In this document: one piece after another, positions 63,865-64,000 of the stretch
Layout of the letters: each line of letters begins with the position of its first letter
Position numbering within the stretch: the stretch's first letter is position 1
Assembly (NCBI RefSeq): GCF_020595055.1
Contig: NZ_JAJDOO010000004.1
Span: 124,001 to 188,000 of the forward strand
Reading direction: 5' to 3'
DNA: 64,000 nucleotides
Source: Desulfosporosinus shakirovi
GTDB taxonomy: Bacteria; Bacillota; Desulfitobacteriia; Desulfitobacteriales; Desulfitobacteriaceae
The notes under the pieces: generated by a model
Databases searched by the model: none
Seen by the model: the letters and a program-made list of their open reading frames with translations, nothing else
What the model was told of the DNA's origin: nothing
Program-made: the position numbers and the translations under genes

Positions 63865-64000
63865 TAAGGGAAAATGAATAGCCACAAAAGATAAGAAACG
63901 TATTTATTTGTTGAAAGTTATATCCATGAAGGATATAGAAAAGAGGTTTGATTAAATTCATGATATAGTCAGAGAATTTAATTTATATTGATAGTCAAAT

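Noticed and set aside
1-64000. CRISPR array, rRNA, tRNA or intact insertion sequence
   Set aside because: No regularly spaced repeats, rRNA cores, tRNA cloverleaves or transposase genes were found on reading both strands by eye.

Overview
The window looks like the chromosome of a strictly anaerobic, low-GC Gram-positive bacterium, most likely a Clostridia member of the Desulfosporosinus/Desulfitobacterium kind. The reasons are T-box leaders, strong AGGAGG-type ribosome binding sites with frequent GTG/TTG starts, several molybdopterin oxidoreductases of the DMSO-reductase family, a rubrerythrin, a FeoAB system and a YjfB-type motility protein. This placement is inference from gene content; no rRNA or tRNA gene was seen.

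Layout: 1-4.3 kb holds the 5' part of asnB, a DUF3006/secreted metallo-beta-lactamase pair, a CBS protein and an unknown anchored protein. 4.6-13.4 kb is a respiratory region: a PucR-type regulator, a Tat-less molybdoenzyme with its Fe-S partner, then a TorD-like chaperone and a complete DmsABC-like enzyme. 13.7-24.7 kb holds an AbrB protein with a repeat operator, an ABC1 kinase, a His-rich protein, an orphan radical SAM enzyme, a DUF421 gene split by a frameshift at a slippery A7 run, an ABC exporter, a pentapeptide-repeat protein and a DtxR-type regulator. 24.7-26.3 kb is a scar of broken genes (excisionase-like, MFS and DUF3102 fragments).

26.3-37.5 kb is an iron island: feoA-feoB-Cys-rich peptide, NifX-like and small proteins, a diguanylate cyclase, and five genes around a P1B-type ATPase. 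Six Fur-like boxes lie in front of these genes. The last operon encodes four consecutive proteins that each carry an H-x-[IL]-[SP]-G-R-[ILV]-R motif, one of them an ATPase with SCG in place of the usual CPC-type motif. It resembles the gene clusters that build ferrosomes (iron-storage organelles) and is the most interesting system here.

37.7-45.8 kb holds Uma2, VanZ, UPF0182 and phosphodiester-glycosidase genes, and a second copy of the feoA segment with its Fur box but no feoB. 45.8-53.5 kb is amino-acid biosynthesis: ilvE, a T-box plus DAHP synthase, and a T-box plus trpEGDCF without trpBA. 53.5-64 kb holds rubrerythrin, a strongly structured minus-strand RNA candidate with its own terminator, a DUF3793 protein, an ABC exporter pair, small YjfB and Gln-rich proteins, a DMT transporter, membrane and unknown proteins, and a PAS-PucR sensor-regulator.
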